Below, one piece after another: positions 23,064 through 34,543 of a stretch of 64,000 bases of DNA. Position numbers and translations under genes: made by a program. How positions within the stretch are numbered: the stretch's first letter is position 1; every line of letters starts with the position of its first letter. Below the pieces are notes generated by a model. The model was not told the DNA's origin and did no database searches. It was given only the letters and a program-made list of their open reading frames with translations. Origin of the DNA: Annona cherimola (lineage: Eukaryota; Streptophyta; Magnoliopsida; Magnoliales; Annonaceae). The stretch spans positions 53,634,008 to 53,698,007 of the forward strand of contig CM059973.1 of the NCBI GenBank assembly GCA_030490835.1. The letters run 5' to 3'.

Positions 23064-24189
23064 CCTTTTTAAGTATCTAATGCATCCCTTTTATTACTTT
23101 TCAACACCATAATTATTTTAAAATTAATTAAGTTCTGCCTTCTACATGTATCAATGAAAGAAATTAATTAAGTGAAACGATATTGGCAATCATTGTTTAC
23201 TGGCTAACAGTTGCTAGTTGAAGTTATATTGCTGATGAGCTTTTTTTTCCGGAAAATTGTTGGTGCGTGGATAGTGATGGGGTATCAACGACATTACTAC
23301 TGTACAAAGTTAATAAAATTTTCTACATTTTTAAATATTTTTAAAAATTTATTTTGATGATGTATGGTTAGAGACTACATTAATTTTGAAAATTTGTTGA
23401 GTTAGAGACTACATTAATTTTAATTTTCAGTAATACGAGAACAATATTGGTGGACAATCAGGAAATACACTTACTAGCTTTTTTTCTTTTATTTTGGGCG
23501 TCTGTGATCATCCGCCCAGTAACCAGTTCCTGTTTATATTTTAAAAACTCCATTAACATCTAAACCATCTAGATTATTCATCAATATTTTTTTTGTCTGT
23601 GATGCCAAAAGTTAAATTGATCGGAAACTTATATATTATAAAAAATTAACATCATTAGAATAAATGTACAGTAGTGAAATTTTGAAATTGAATATATAGC
23701 ATATAAAAAAAGGTTCTCATTCTAAGTGATTTTGAGCATCATCCTTACATATATGGATTAATATTATAAATGTTTTAGATGTAAATTAGATATAGAACAA
23801 AGAAATCCGTTGCATTACATCAAAACCTTTTTGTTTGATCTTCCAGGTTCTTGCTAGTTGCATATGCAGATGAGAAGTCATGAATTCCTCTTATCTTGGG
23901 TAGGTGAGTGTTAGAAACACTCACATGAAACAGCAGCCGTATTCATAACTAAATCACTGCTGCGTGGTCCACTTCAATCCTTGGATTTCGAGAAAAGTAA
24001 ATATCATATTTAAACGTTTTCATTGGACGGCTTATGATTGCTGTACAGCTCAAACTCTCAATTGCGCCAGCTACTGTTCAAGTGTCATAACCAACTAATC
24101 TAAAAGATTACACTTCTCCTTAGTGGTACCCTTTGCGTTAGTTAAAAAAATAAATTTGCAACCCATCCTAAACACCTTTTTAATATTAA
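23064..24189. other. Spacer, no gene recognised
   Basis: It continues the target locus of the truncated Sirevirus. A near-duplicate phrase (GTTAGAGACTACATTAATTTT) occurs twice at about 23368-23423. The stretch 23840-24110 is less AT-rich, but I see no open frame or domain. Confidence 0.4.
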
Positions 24190-24755
24190 ATTCATATTTT
24201 GACTATGTGTTTAGCATTTGATAAAACTTTGAAAGAAAAATTTTGAAATGAGATAAATAATGTAATCGTATAGAGGTAATAGTAAGTAGTAAAAAAGATA
24301 AAGTTAAAATTAAAAATGTTTGATAATGTGAATTTTGTTAAGATTGTGGGATGAAATGGGAAATAGAATATTAAATATTTGATAAATGTGTGATTGATAT
24401 GAAATAACAGTGGTAAATTTGGAATAAATAAGGTAGTTGAAAGGAAAAATAATTGAAATGTAGGAATAAGTTGAAAAAAATAGAAATAGTGAGTTATTAA
24501 TGATTTGTGGGAAAACAAGAGGTGTGTATTGTTTCCCACGCCGTTCCACCCCATCCTATCCATCCCTGTTAAGTAACGTGCCCATAGATAGTATAGTTGT
24601 CTGAATAATTATAGAGAAATAATTGAAAAGTAAGATAGTTGTACACGAAGATAAGAAAAAATAATTTAAAAATATAGTAGTTATAGAGAGTATAAGTTTT
24701 AGATCGAAAAGTTTTAAATGAATAAGTTGTTATAATTGCTAAGCACACTTTATAT
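24190..24755. mobile_element. Tourist-like MITE, long or composite copy
   Basis: The ends read TGTGTTTAGCATTTGATAAAAC and (right) AATTGCTAAGCACACTTT, which are inverted complements. The body contains the family blocks AATAATTGAAAAGTAAGATAG and TAGTTATAGAGAGTA. About 290 bases in the middle (24300-24590) are extra relative to the 41779-42050 copy, with ends TTTGATAATG and GTTTCCCACG suggesting a second MITE inside. Confidence 0.55.
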
Positions 24756-24872
24756 CTAGCTTTATTACAGTTACTTCTAATCAATATCCTTAGCCCATCA
24801 TATTACTTTTCCTCATATTTTCATAAAATTTTACCATTTTTTAACGGTTAATAAACACACCAATTTTATATT

Positions 24873-25205
24873 TTGGGCATGTTTAGCAACCGTTAAAACT
24901 TTTCAATCAAAAATTTTTTTTACTCTCCATAACTGCTTTACTTTTTAATTATTTCTTTACATCTTTCAATATAATTATTCTATTTTCCAATCATTTCTTA
25001 TGCTTTTGAAAAAAGACTTAACATTTTAACTACCGAACTATTCTATTTTTTCATTTTTATACCTATATTAATTTTTTTACACAATTATCTTATTTATTTC
25101 ACTTTAGCTTTATTACATTATATTGCTTTTACACTTTTCAAAAATATTATCTTCCCCACTTCTCCACTTACTCACTACCCACATTACCAAAAGATGCTCA
25201 AGTTT
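24873..25205. mobile_element. Tourist-like MITE
   Basis: It starts GGGCATGTTTAGCAACCG and ends near TACCAAAAGATGCTC. The internal phrases TACTCTCCATAACTGCTTTAC and AATTATTTCTTTACATC match the family in opposite orientation to 24190-24755. Confidence 0.5.
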
Positions 25206-25769
25206 AACAAAAACCAAAAAATCTTTGAGCATGATCTTACTCACGTGCACTTAATGAGAGAAGGAGAGAGAGAAGGAGAGAGAGCACGACAGAGACTTGG
25301 TGGGTCATGGTACTAATTTGTCAGTCCTCCGAACCAATCTCTTTTGGCATCTGCTGAAGTGGTCCCAAAGATGTACTCTTCTGTCAACGTGTGTTTATCT
25401 CACTTTCTCATTACATTCTCCCCAACAGGCTTTTCTCCCCCACTTAACAGGAGAGAAAAATAAAAATAAAATAAATGGGTGGACCCTTGATGACTACTGG
25501 TTGTTGGATGGAACTATCATATTTTTTGCCCGTGCTGATGCCAGACCCATTTAAAACAGACGCATTGAAAGCTTCAAGTACACTCTACAACCGCTTTTTT
25601 GTATCCTTGTAAAAAAGTTTCCCCTCATAGCATTAACATGTTTCTAGGTTGCGGAATGGATTACTGCATCATTGTTTTCAGTATGAGGACCAAGCTTGGT
25701 TGTTTGCAAATGAAAGACATCTATTTATTGCTGAAAATTGGGTTATTCTTTTGTTTTTCTTTCATAAAA
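25206..25769. other. Unassigned segment with a GA-rich tract
   Basis: AGAGAAGGAGAGAGAGAAGG at about 25256-25285 is a purine-rich simple repeat. The following 300 bases have moderate complexity, with an 85-codon open frame (25297-25554) that I cannot match to any family. A former promoter/5' leader is possible but unsupported. Confidence 0.3.
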
Positions 25770-25815
25770 CTATTATTCTAAGTGCATTTAATTTGTATAT
25801 CAAGTTTCATCATTT

Positions 25816-25868
<53 letters not shown>

Positions 25869-26090
25869 AAAATGCAATGCTGTTCCAGCCATTTTAACAT
25901 CAAAAAAGACCCAAATACCAGTGTGTTTAAAATTTTAAAAATATATACATATCTTCACCAATGATAAAACTTAGCACAGGAATTAAAATATACTCTGAGT
26001 TATAGTTTTACTAAAAATCAGAAAAAAAAAAAAAAAAAAAAAAGTGAAATATGCGAACGGGCTGACTGCATAGGAGTTCTCGCATGGAAT
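25770..26090. mobile_element. Foldback element copy with a 44-bp TA microsatellite
   Basis: The left half carries AAGTTTCATCATTTTTGAA, and the right half ATATCTTCACCAATGATAAAAC with CCAAATACCAGTGTG. A (TA)22 run at 25820-25863 lies at the point where related copies have a short TATRTATA. An A-run of about 23 lies at 26021-26043. Confidence 0.6.
25820..25863. repeat. (TA)n microsatellite
   Basis: An uninterrupted TA dinucleotide run of about 44 bases within a foldback element. Confidence 0.95.
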
Positions 26091-27606
26091 CAGCCTCCTT
26101 TTGCAAAGGATTTGCTCACGTATTTTAGGTTATTGAGGTGGGTTGGGTAGGATTACTTGACCCGATCTTTCAAATTAGGTTGGCATATGTTACATTAATT
26201 TTTAACTTCAAACTCTAAGACTGTAATTTTTTTATTAAATATAGAAACCATAATTAATATAAGTTTCTCAGTTTCTAAATTATATAATTAAGTTGCTTAA
26301 AATGGATATTATTCTTACTTTTAAAACAACATGCGTAGGCCCCCGCTAATGCGTATTTGCAATACATATATAATCCCAAACAAATCTATTATTTAATCTG
26401 AAACACTGGATGTAGGAGGACCATCATTCATAAGTTGATTAGTAGCGTACCTTAAATCATTTATATCTTTTTTTTATTAATAATACGTCCTGGTAATCAA
26501 TTTACAAATCCAACATGGATGTAATTTTTAGATTGCAATAGATTAAACCTTTTACCTAAGTAATTGACATGAATTTTAGTGGATATCTTATGATTGGGTT
26601 GACCTTGATTTGATATGGTTGGTCATCAGTTTTTTTTTTTTTTTTTTTTTTTTGCAAAAACAGGATTAGGTCTGGGTTGACCCAGTATAACATGACACCT
26701 TTTGCTCCTTTTACACCATGGTGTCCTAACATTTACCGTTCAACCGTTGATACTGGTGCTTGAATTAAGAAAACTTGATAGTACTTTGTAAAAAGAAAAA
26801 AGAAAATTTTCTATTTTAGCTAAAAGAATCTACCATCTCAATCGGTGCTATCAAAGCCAGACCACACCGACCAACTCGACAAGTTGAACAAAAACCGGAG
26901 CCCATCCCGGTTCAAATTGACAAATGTTTTTTTAAATTAATTGGTCTATTTATCTCTATTTTAAATATCTATTATAATAAATCCCTTGAGACATTTTTAT
27001 AAATTTGAGGAGACAATATAAATCTGAAAATAGACCTCGGACAAAATACCTCAGCACCATTCGAACCCATCAACTACTTTGGAAACAATGGTATTAACAA
27101 CTAGGCAAAAGCCGTTTGGCAAAATTCACATATGTTACCCAAGAGTAAAGAGGGAACTTGGAAAAGTTGTGGTTCAACAGAATTCTTAGGCGGCCGGTTG
27201 ATCCGCTTACTAGACAAATCTACAGTTAACTTCATTGATATTTAGAATAAGAAAAATTGTATTCAAAATATAGAAAATTTGAAATAACTGCCTTAAAATA
27301 TATTTTTTTTATTATTTTTTTTTTTGAAAATGAGAATACAAATTCGATTCAATGATCATGTATCCTTTGAAAGAGGCACGTAAATGAAGCCTTCGTTTCC
27401 TCCCAATTTCCAAATTTAAAATGCGGTCACTTTCTTTGCTTCTATTTCATTTCCTTCATCATGATTGTGCACTATTGTTTTTGTCATATAATTATGGAAA
27501 TTATATAACGAAATGTTATCTGGTATAACTGGGTATACTAAACTTTGATACACTCAGATGTAAAAACTCATTTTTTAATACATTTTGAATTTTTTATATA
27601 AGAGAC
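26091..27606. other. AT-rich spacer with simple repeats and MITE fragments
   Basis: A T-run of about 24 lies at 26630-26653. Flanking phrases such as GGGTTGACC and CGGTTCAAATTGAC resemble ends of short plant MITEs containing CGGGTT or CGGTTC motifs. No open frame or RNA gene was recognised. Confidence 0.4.
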
Positions 27607-27967
27607 TTTATCTTTTACGGCCGGGCACATGAGTCGACCATGCATCTGGCACAACAATATTATTTTTTTATTTTTTTATTTTTTCATTGACAAATAAAGC
27701 TAGATGTATTAAATCTATAAACCAAATTTTATCATTTTTTATTTTTTAAACACATTGACATTTTCGTAATTTTCTGTCTTAGAAAATTACGGAAATACCA
27801 TTGCGTTTAAAAATAAAAAATACTTTAAAATATCTAAAAATGATAAAACTTAATTTATAGATTTAATACACCAGCTTTACTTGTTCGTAAAAAAAGAAAA
27901 AAGAAAAAAATATATGTTTTTGGGCCGGATGCATTACTGCCCTCATGCGTCCGGCCATAAAAGATCA
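27607..27967. mobile_element. Foldback element with well-preserved ends
   Basis: The outer ends are inverted: TATCTTTTACGGCCGGGCAC on the left, and the complement of CATGCGTCCGGCCATAAAAG on the right. The centre TTTTCGTAATTTTCTGTC / TTAGAAAATTACGGAAA folds back almost perfectly near 27781. This is the best reference copy for the family's termini. Confidence 0.75.
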
Positions 27968-27974
27968 TTTTGCT

Positions 27975-28562
27975 TTATTTAACTACTCATCTAAATATAT
28001 TTAACATGTGTATAAAGTTCTAACATTTTTTATGATCTGTAGATATTTTTTGGATCTTTTAAGGTCAGTGACATTTTCATAATTCAAAATTATGAAAATG
28101 TCATTAATTTTTAAAAATCTAAAAATATATACAAATATTCAAAAATAAAAAACTTCATACGCATGTTAAATACACTTAGATGAATAGTTGTTAAAAAAAT
28201 TTAAAAAATATTTAAAAACAAATTTTTGCACCCCGAGAGCATAGAACACCCAGATGCACAGAAGCTTAACAAACTTGGGTGTACGAAATCAATTACGCTA
28301 TATAAAATTTTTCATTGCTTGTACCATTCTTATATATATATATAAATACACATGTTAAATACACTTAGATGAGAAGTTGTTGAAAAAAATTTCAAAAAAT
28401 TAGGAAATGGATTTTTACACTTGAGCGCAACGAACACTTGGATGCGTCAAACTTAGTGCACTTGGATGTATGAAATTAGTTACATTATATAACATTTTTC
28501 ACTTCTTGTACCATTTCTTTTTTTGTTTTTTTTGATAGGCCTTCTTGTACCATTCTTATATA
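27975..28562. repeat. Foldback element and a partial tandem copy of its right part
   Basis: The first unit is palindromic around 28090 (CATTTTCATAATTCAAAATTATGAAAATG). Its right part, ending TTGCTTGTACCATTCTTATA at about 28337, is repeated at 28338-28562, ending CTTCTTGTACCATT...CTTATA. The second copy carries a 25-bp insertion (28516-28540) with a target duplication. Confidence 0.65.
28502..28554 (-). mobile_element. 25-bp LINE/SINE-type tail insertion with a perfect 14-bp target duplication
   Basis: CTTCTTGTACCATT occurs at 28502-28515 and 28541-28554. Between them lies a 25-base insert that on the minus strand reads GCCTATC followed by A-rich sequence. The tandem relative at 28315-28336 (GCTTGTACCATTCTTATA) lacks the insert, giving a paralogous empty site. 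Confidence 0.75.
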
Positions 28563-28879
28563 CATCTACAAATATAAGATCGAAGACTTAAAAATTTTGC
28601 ATTCTTTTACTTTTGCATAGAAATTTGTGAAAATTATTATGTAATGATTCAATCTGGTTCTATCAACCCATTAAACTTGTTCGAACCAAATCAGTAAATA
28701 GACCCGTAATCACCAGTCTAATTTCGATTACATTGATCCTAATGTACGGATTTTAATTACTTTTTGGCGTGGAAGGCTAAAATGGGCGGTGGTTTAGCTC
28801 GTAGAAATGCACATGCGGGTAACCATTGGCGGATCTTAATCCGTTATAAAAAAAAAAAAAATTTGATACTTTAAAAAGT
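28563..28879. other. Spacer
   Basis: AT-rich, with an A-run at about 28849-28861 and a short CGGGTAACC phrase. No gene or element with clear ends. Confidence 0.4.
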
Positions 28880-29156
28880 GGCCTGCTTTTATCTAATCGG
28901 GTCATGTACAAGTGATTTCATGTAATCTTTTTAAATTTTAAGTTGTTTATGTTTGATGGATATTTGATATTTAACATTAAATCATTTTATTATATTTAGG
29001 GTCATGCATGGTGATACTAAACAAGTGAAAGAGTTTTCAAGATACTATAAATGATGCTAAATATAATAGATGTAGTCAATGTTCCATTAACCATCAAAAT
29101 ATTCAAAATAGAAAGGATTTCACACGAGCATTCTCCATTTACAGGCCTATTTCTAG
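28880..29156. mobile_element. AT-rich MITE-like element, copy 3 (internally deleted)
   Basis: It carries both ends of the family unit (ATTTCATGTAATC...GATGGATATTTG and CATTAACCATCAAAATATTC) but lacks the ~280-base middle present in copies 1 and 4. Confidence 0.55.
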
Positions 29157-29546
29157 AAGTGGTTCCATGTAACCCATTTAAATTTTAAATTTTTATGCTT
29201 AATGGAAAATCTAATCCATTCATTAAATTTAACATTGTATGTTTATTTAAGAGACCAAGTTTCATTAAAACCAAATATTTGTGTTGGCCACATTTGCTTA
29301 AAAATATGCATATTCATGTTTAAATTAGGAAAATGCTTACATCTATTTATATATATTATATATTAGAATATATAATATTTTATACAATAACTTATCCACA
29401 TAGAAATAATATTTTAGACAATTTAGATATTGAAAATACAAGTTTAAAATGGATATTGAATATTAGATCATTTTGTTATGTTGATTTTAGACATTTTTAA
29501 ATGTGGCCATGCATAGTGATACTCAACAAGTAAAAAAGTTTCTAAG
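29157..29546. mobile_element. AT-rich MITE-like element, copy 4, left part
   Basis: It begins AAGTGGTTCCATGTAACCC and runs to AAGTTTCTAAG, where the Tekay element is inserted. The unit continues at 39669. CTAAG is duplicated at both sides of the insertion (29542-29546 and 39669-39673). Confidence 0.7.
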
Positions 29547-32119
29547 TGTGGCGCCCCGAACTGAGGTGCCTAGAAGCCTTACTCCGGGATCGTTTTGATT
29601 GGTAAACGTGACTCAGGATTGTTGCCCTGATCACACGGCAGGATTCTTTTTTCTTTTTTCTTTTTTTTTTTTTTTCATCAATACATGGAAAATTTCCATC
29701 ATTCATCCAATATATTTCACATAACACAGTTATGATCAAAAACTATTCCATAAACATTTTCATTGGAATAAAAATATTTCCTTTTCATCTCAAAATTATC
29801 ATCGTTGACTTTACATAAAGTTTACATAAACATCATTTATATCAAAAACTACATAACACTTGGCATGCTGCCTTCATCATCATTTCCTGTCTGTTGTTGA
29901 AAAAGCATGGGTGAGTAATAATACTCAGTAAGCAAGCTATACATAATTTTTCAATCATTTTCATGCATTTCATAAAATGCAAATGCAATGCATACATAGC
30001 ATTCATGACATTCCTTTGGATGCGACGCTAGCTAGGCGCCCATCCCATACATGCTCCCATTTCAGGGAGGTCGCCGCCGGCCTGGGCCTATTAAGCGACT
30101 TGGCAGTAGCGAGGGGGACATCCGGTCCGCTTACTACCTCGACTAAGGCCTATTCCTCGTGCACATGCTCATTCTCATACACATGCCGGCATGATATTTG
30201 CAAATCATAAACAATTTCATAAAAAAACATTTAATAAACAATTTGACAAAACGAACTTCAGTTCATGTAAAGCAGTTATAGGTATGGCCAACCTTAAATA
30301 AATTTCATAAAGCAATTCACAAACAATTTCAAGCATTTTGAAATTAATTTGCAAAACATATAACTTGCTTACCTTTTTAGGAGGTGTCTTCGACCTTCTC
30401 TTTTCCTTTTCCTATTCAAGGACAAAGGATATTTCATTTCCTCTATTTAAGCTGCTTCCCATGTATGCTTTATAATATTTGGGTATTATTTCTTTACATA
30501 GATATTTTTGTCCATAAATTCTTCAAAAATTCCATACTTATATTCAAATATTAATTTCCAATTTTTCTCCAAAATCACTCTGATCACTGTAGCTGATCAC
30601 TGTAGCAATTACTGTAGCTGATCACTGTTCATTCGTGGTACTGTTCACAGTGACGTGGTTACTGTTCATGGGTTTTAAAAATTGATATTTTTCCCAAAAA
30701 TAAAAAATACCATGACATACCTTATGCCTAGTATATTATTGGACATTTCTTATATTTTGATTTTATCATTATTTTCTTGGCCAAAAAAAAATCATTTTCT
30801 CCATATACTAAAAATCACCATAAATTCACTTAAGCATAATCCTTAATTCCAAAAATCATAAAATTAATATATCATCATTCCAATATCATATTTATCATAA
30901 TCATACATCCCAAATCATCATTTATCATTTTTGGAGCATTATTTTCACATATCATAGGCTATCTTCCCGATTGCGTTATCTTCGCTCCAAATTTTTGATG
31001 TTTCGGCATAATTCTAATTAAGCATTATAACTTTACTTATTTTCTCATGCTTAGGCATTATCTGAGCATAATTTTACCCTATTTAACATCCAAAAGAAAT
31101 TTGGAAAGAAATTGCTTACCGAAAGCGGAGATACGCCTTTTTTTCTCACACTTCCTCTCTCTAACTTTCTCCTTCTTTTTCTAAAGGGAAAAAACGTGTT
31201 TGGGGGTGGAAAATGAGCTCTTGCTCAAGCTTGGGACTGCCTTGGTCGTTCACCCCTTGGCCCCTATTTATAGTTTTTGATTTTTCACAAAATTAGATTT
31301 TACCCCCTTAGCTTTGAGGTATTCAATTATAAATTGGTATTTCTTTTTAATTTTAAAAATTGCATTGAGCCAAGAGCTGCCCACCCTGTGCCTGCTCCAG
31401 CAGCCCTATGCAGCCCTATTTTTACCTATTTTTATTATTTTTTATTTAATTAATTTTTAAGCAAATTAAATCTAAACCCTTGATTTGTGATTTGGATGAA
31501 TTTAATCCATTGATTAAAGTCAAGTGGCCATTTAATGCCCCTGCTCACGCCCCTGCCCTTGCTGCTTTGCATTTAATTTTTTATTTTTTTATTTTTTACT
31601 TTTTGTAAAAAGTCAAAAGTAGTATTTAATTAAAGTAATGCTACTTTTTGATTTTTCATTTGACGTTTCATCTTGACCTTTGATTTGTGATTTTCATCAC
31701 ATCTTGATCCATTCATCATGTCCATCATGAATTTTTAACCATCCATAAAAAATTTCATCGAATTCCGACGCCCGGATTGCAATTTATGAATTTTTTTCTA
31801 TTTTTCCACAAAAATCCAAACTTGGATTAAAATATCCAAAAGAATTGCTATTTTGTCTTGTAGTGATTAAATCTCTATTTTGTCTTTTTGTGATTAAGTT
31901 AATCCAAGTGATTAACTCTTAATCACGGGTCTTAGTCCTTGGTTACTATTCACGTGCACTATTCACGGGGTTAAATTCCTAATCGCATTATTTCAATCTC
32001 CAATACACATATCCATTAATTCATGAATTTTCATTTATTCATAAAATAATTACAATATTACAAATGTCGAAATGACGCGTATACAGTCGAAACAACTCGT
32101 ATACGGTCAGGGTTCCACA
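29547..32119 (-). repeat. 3' LTR of the Tekay element (2573 bp)
   Basis: Its ends are TGTGGCGCCC at 29547 and GGTTCCACA at 32119 in plus-strand coordinates. It is near-identical to 37084-39668. It contains a TATA box (31264-31272, minus strand), a GC-rich island at about 30010-30190, a T-rich tract at about 29645-29676 and CTGTAGCTGATCACTG-type short repeats near 30585-30630. Confidence 0.95.
31264..31272 (-). promoter_or_regulatory. TATA box in the 3' LTR
   Basis: TATAAATAG on the minus strand followed by GGGG, duplicated in the 5' LTR at 38800-38808. In this copy it would drive read-out into 29546 and lower coordinates. Confidence 0.6.
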
Positions 32120-32135
32120 ATTCTCCCCCCCTTAC
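32120..32135 (-). other. Polypurine tract of the Tekay element
   Basis: On the minus strand GTAAGGGGGGGAGAAT directly precedes the LTR start TGTGGAACC. This is the expected primer for plus-strand DNA synthesis. It lies 20 bases beyond the pol stop codon. Confidence 0.9.
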
Positions 32136-32155
32136 AATAGGTTTCGTCCCGAAAC

Positions 32156-34543
32156 CTATCTTTCTTTGAATAATTGAGGATACTTTCTTTCAACTTCTTC
32201 CCGTAACTCCCATGTGGCTTCGGATTCTGAATATCGATTCCATTGAACCTTTACATACTCAATTTCTCTGTTCCGAAGCTTCTTGATCTTGAAATCTAGT
32301 ATCTTGATTGGCCTTTCCTCATAGTTCAAGTGTTCTTGTATTGGCAAATTTTCCGCTATCAATACATGGGTTGGATCGGAAACATATTTCCTGAGCATGG
32401 AGATGTGAAACACATTGTGGATGGCACTGAGGGCTGGTGGCAGAGCTATTCTATAGGCTAGATTACCTATCTTTTCCAAAACTTCAAAGGGCCCAACATA
32501 TCTCGGGTTTAATTTTCCCCTCTTTCCAAAACGGGTGACTCCTTTGAATGGTGTTACCTTAACAAATACGTGATCCCCAACTTGGATATTTAAATCCCTT
32601 CTTTTGCAATCGGTGTAACTCTTTTGCCTACTCTGGGCTGTGAGTATACACTGGCGAATCACTTGAACTTTTTCTGCCATTCTCTTTGAGAGGTCTGGAG
32701 CCAATTTTCTTTCTCCTACTTCATCCCAGTTTAGAGGAGTTCTGCATTTTCGTCCATATAAAGCTTCAAATGGGGCCATTTGAATACTTGCTTGATAACT
32801 GTTATTATAAGCAAATTCTGCCATAGCCAAATATTCATCCCATGATCCTCCAAATTCTACTGTGCACATTCTCAGCATATCCTCTACTATTTGATTTACC
32901 CTTTCTGTCTGCCCATCAGTTTGAGGATGAAATGTTGTGCTGAATTTCAGCTGCGTACCTAAGGTTTGATGTAAACTTTTCCAAAATCGAGATGTAAAAC
33001 TGGAATCTCGATCGGAAACTATTGACTTAGGTACTCCTTGCAGTCTCACTATCTCCTTATAATAAATTTTAGCCAGTCGCTCAGCAGTAAAATTTTTCTT
33101 GATAGCTAGGAAATGAGCTACTTTTGATAATCTATCTACTATGACCCATATAGCATCATTTCCATTATGGGTTCTTGGCAACCCTTCAATAAAATCCATA
33201 GTAATATCATCCCATTTCCATTCTGGAATTTCTAGCGACTGTAATTTTCCAGGGGTTCTCTGATGATCAGCCTTAACCCTTTGACATGTTAGGCACTTAG
33301 CCACATATTCAGCAATTTCTCTCTTCATATTATTCCACCAATACATCTTTTTGATGTCTTGATACATCTTGGTGCTTCCTGGATGCATCGAAAATGGAGA
33401 GAAATGTGCTTCTTTCAATATTTGTTCCTTTACTTCCTCTTGATTGGGTATACATAGGCGACCCCTATATCTGTACATCCCATGTTCATCTTGTATGTAT
33501 TCACTGGAATTTTTCTTAATCATTTTCTCCACATAATTCTTGAAATCCCCATTTTCTTGTTGAGCCATTTTAATTTGCTCAAATAAATTTGACTGGATTT
33601 GTAATTGAGACAATCTAACTTGTACCCCAGGTGGGCTTACAATTAATTCTAATTGTCTCAATTCTTGTAATAGCCCTTCTTCCTTTGTGATGAGATGTGC
33701 TAAGCTAACATTTCTACTTAGCGCATCGGCTACTACATTGGCTTTGCTTGGATGATATAAAATGTTAAGGTCATAATCCTTGAGTAATTCGAGCCATCTC
33801 CTTTGCCTCATATTTAACTCCTTTTGAGTAAAAATATACTTGAGGCTCTTGTGATCAGTATAGACCTCACATTTAACTCCATATAAATAATGTCTCCATA
33901 TTTTCAAGGCAAAGACTACTGCTGCCAATTCTAAATCATGGGTTGGATAGTTTACCTCATTTGGCTTGAGTTGCCGAGATGCGTATGATATGACTTTTCC
34001 ATTTTGCATCAGTACACATCCTAATCCTTTCTTTGAGGCATCACTATAGATTACAAATCCTTCCTTCTCCATAGGTAGTGTTAGAATTGGAGCTTTTACC
34101 AGTCTTTTCTTTAATTCCTGGAAGCTATTCTCACATTCCTGTGTCCATTCATACCTAACTCCTTTCCTTGTCAGTTTTGTGAGTGGAGCTGACAATTGTG
34201 AGAATCCTTCCACAAATCTTTTGTAGTAGCCAGCTAGCCCTAGGAAACTTCTTATTTCTGTGATATTTGTTGGCTGTGGCCACTTTGTTATTGCCTCAAT
34301 CTTTTGAGGATCTACTTGTATTCCTTTCTCGGATATAATGTGGCCGAGAAAGGCTACATGTTTCAACCAAAATTCACATTTCTTAAATTTAGCATATAAC
34401 TTCTCCCTTCGGAGAATTTCCAATACTATTCTTAAATGCTTCTCATGTTCTTCTTCTGTCTTTGAATAAATCAATATATCATCAATGAATACCACCACAA
34501 ATTGATCCAAAAATTCTCGAAAAATTCGGTTCATCATATCCAT
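32156..34543 (-). pseudogene. pol: Tekay pol, second part: end of reverse transcriptase, RNase H, integrase, chromodomain
   Basis: 795 codons, lying in a different frame from the upstream open frame (34534-36060). Residues 15-27 hold the reverse transcriptase active site [12 protein letters not shown] (DD at 21-22). The connection region follows. RNase H spans about 165-285 ([28 protein letters not shown]). Integrase starts with the HHCC zinc site (H380, H387, C417, C420), then the catalytic core with D450 in TMDF, D511 in VSDRD and E547 in GQTERVNQ. The C-terminus (about 735-790) is a chromodomain, YVKVQWNRY...[10 protein letters not shown], which in chromoviruses directs integration to marked heterochromatin. 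The first codons are not a natural start: the frame is entered through a single-base frameshift at about 34544. Catalytic residues are otherwise intact. Confidence 0.95.

Noticed and set aside
24192..24563. 123-codon Phe/Ile/Thr-rich frame
   Set aside because: Lies across a Tourist-like MITE; composition is that of AT-rich noncoding sequence.
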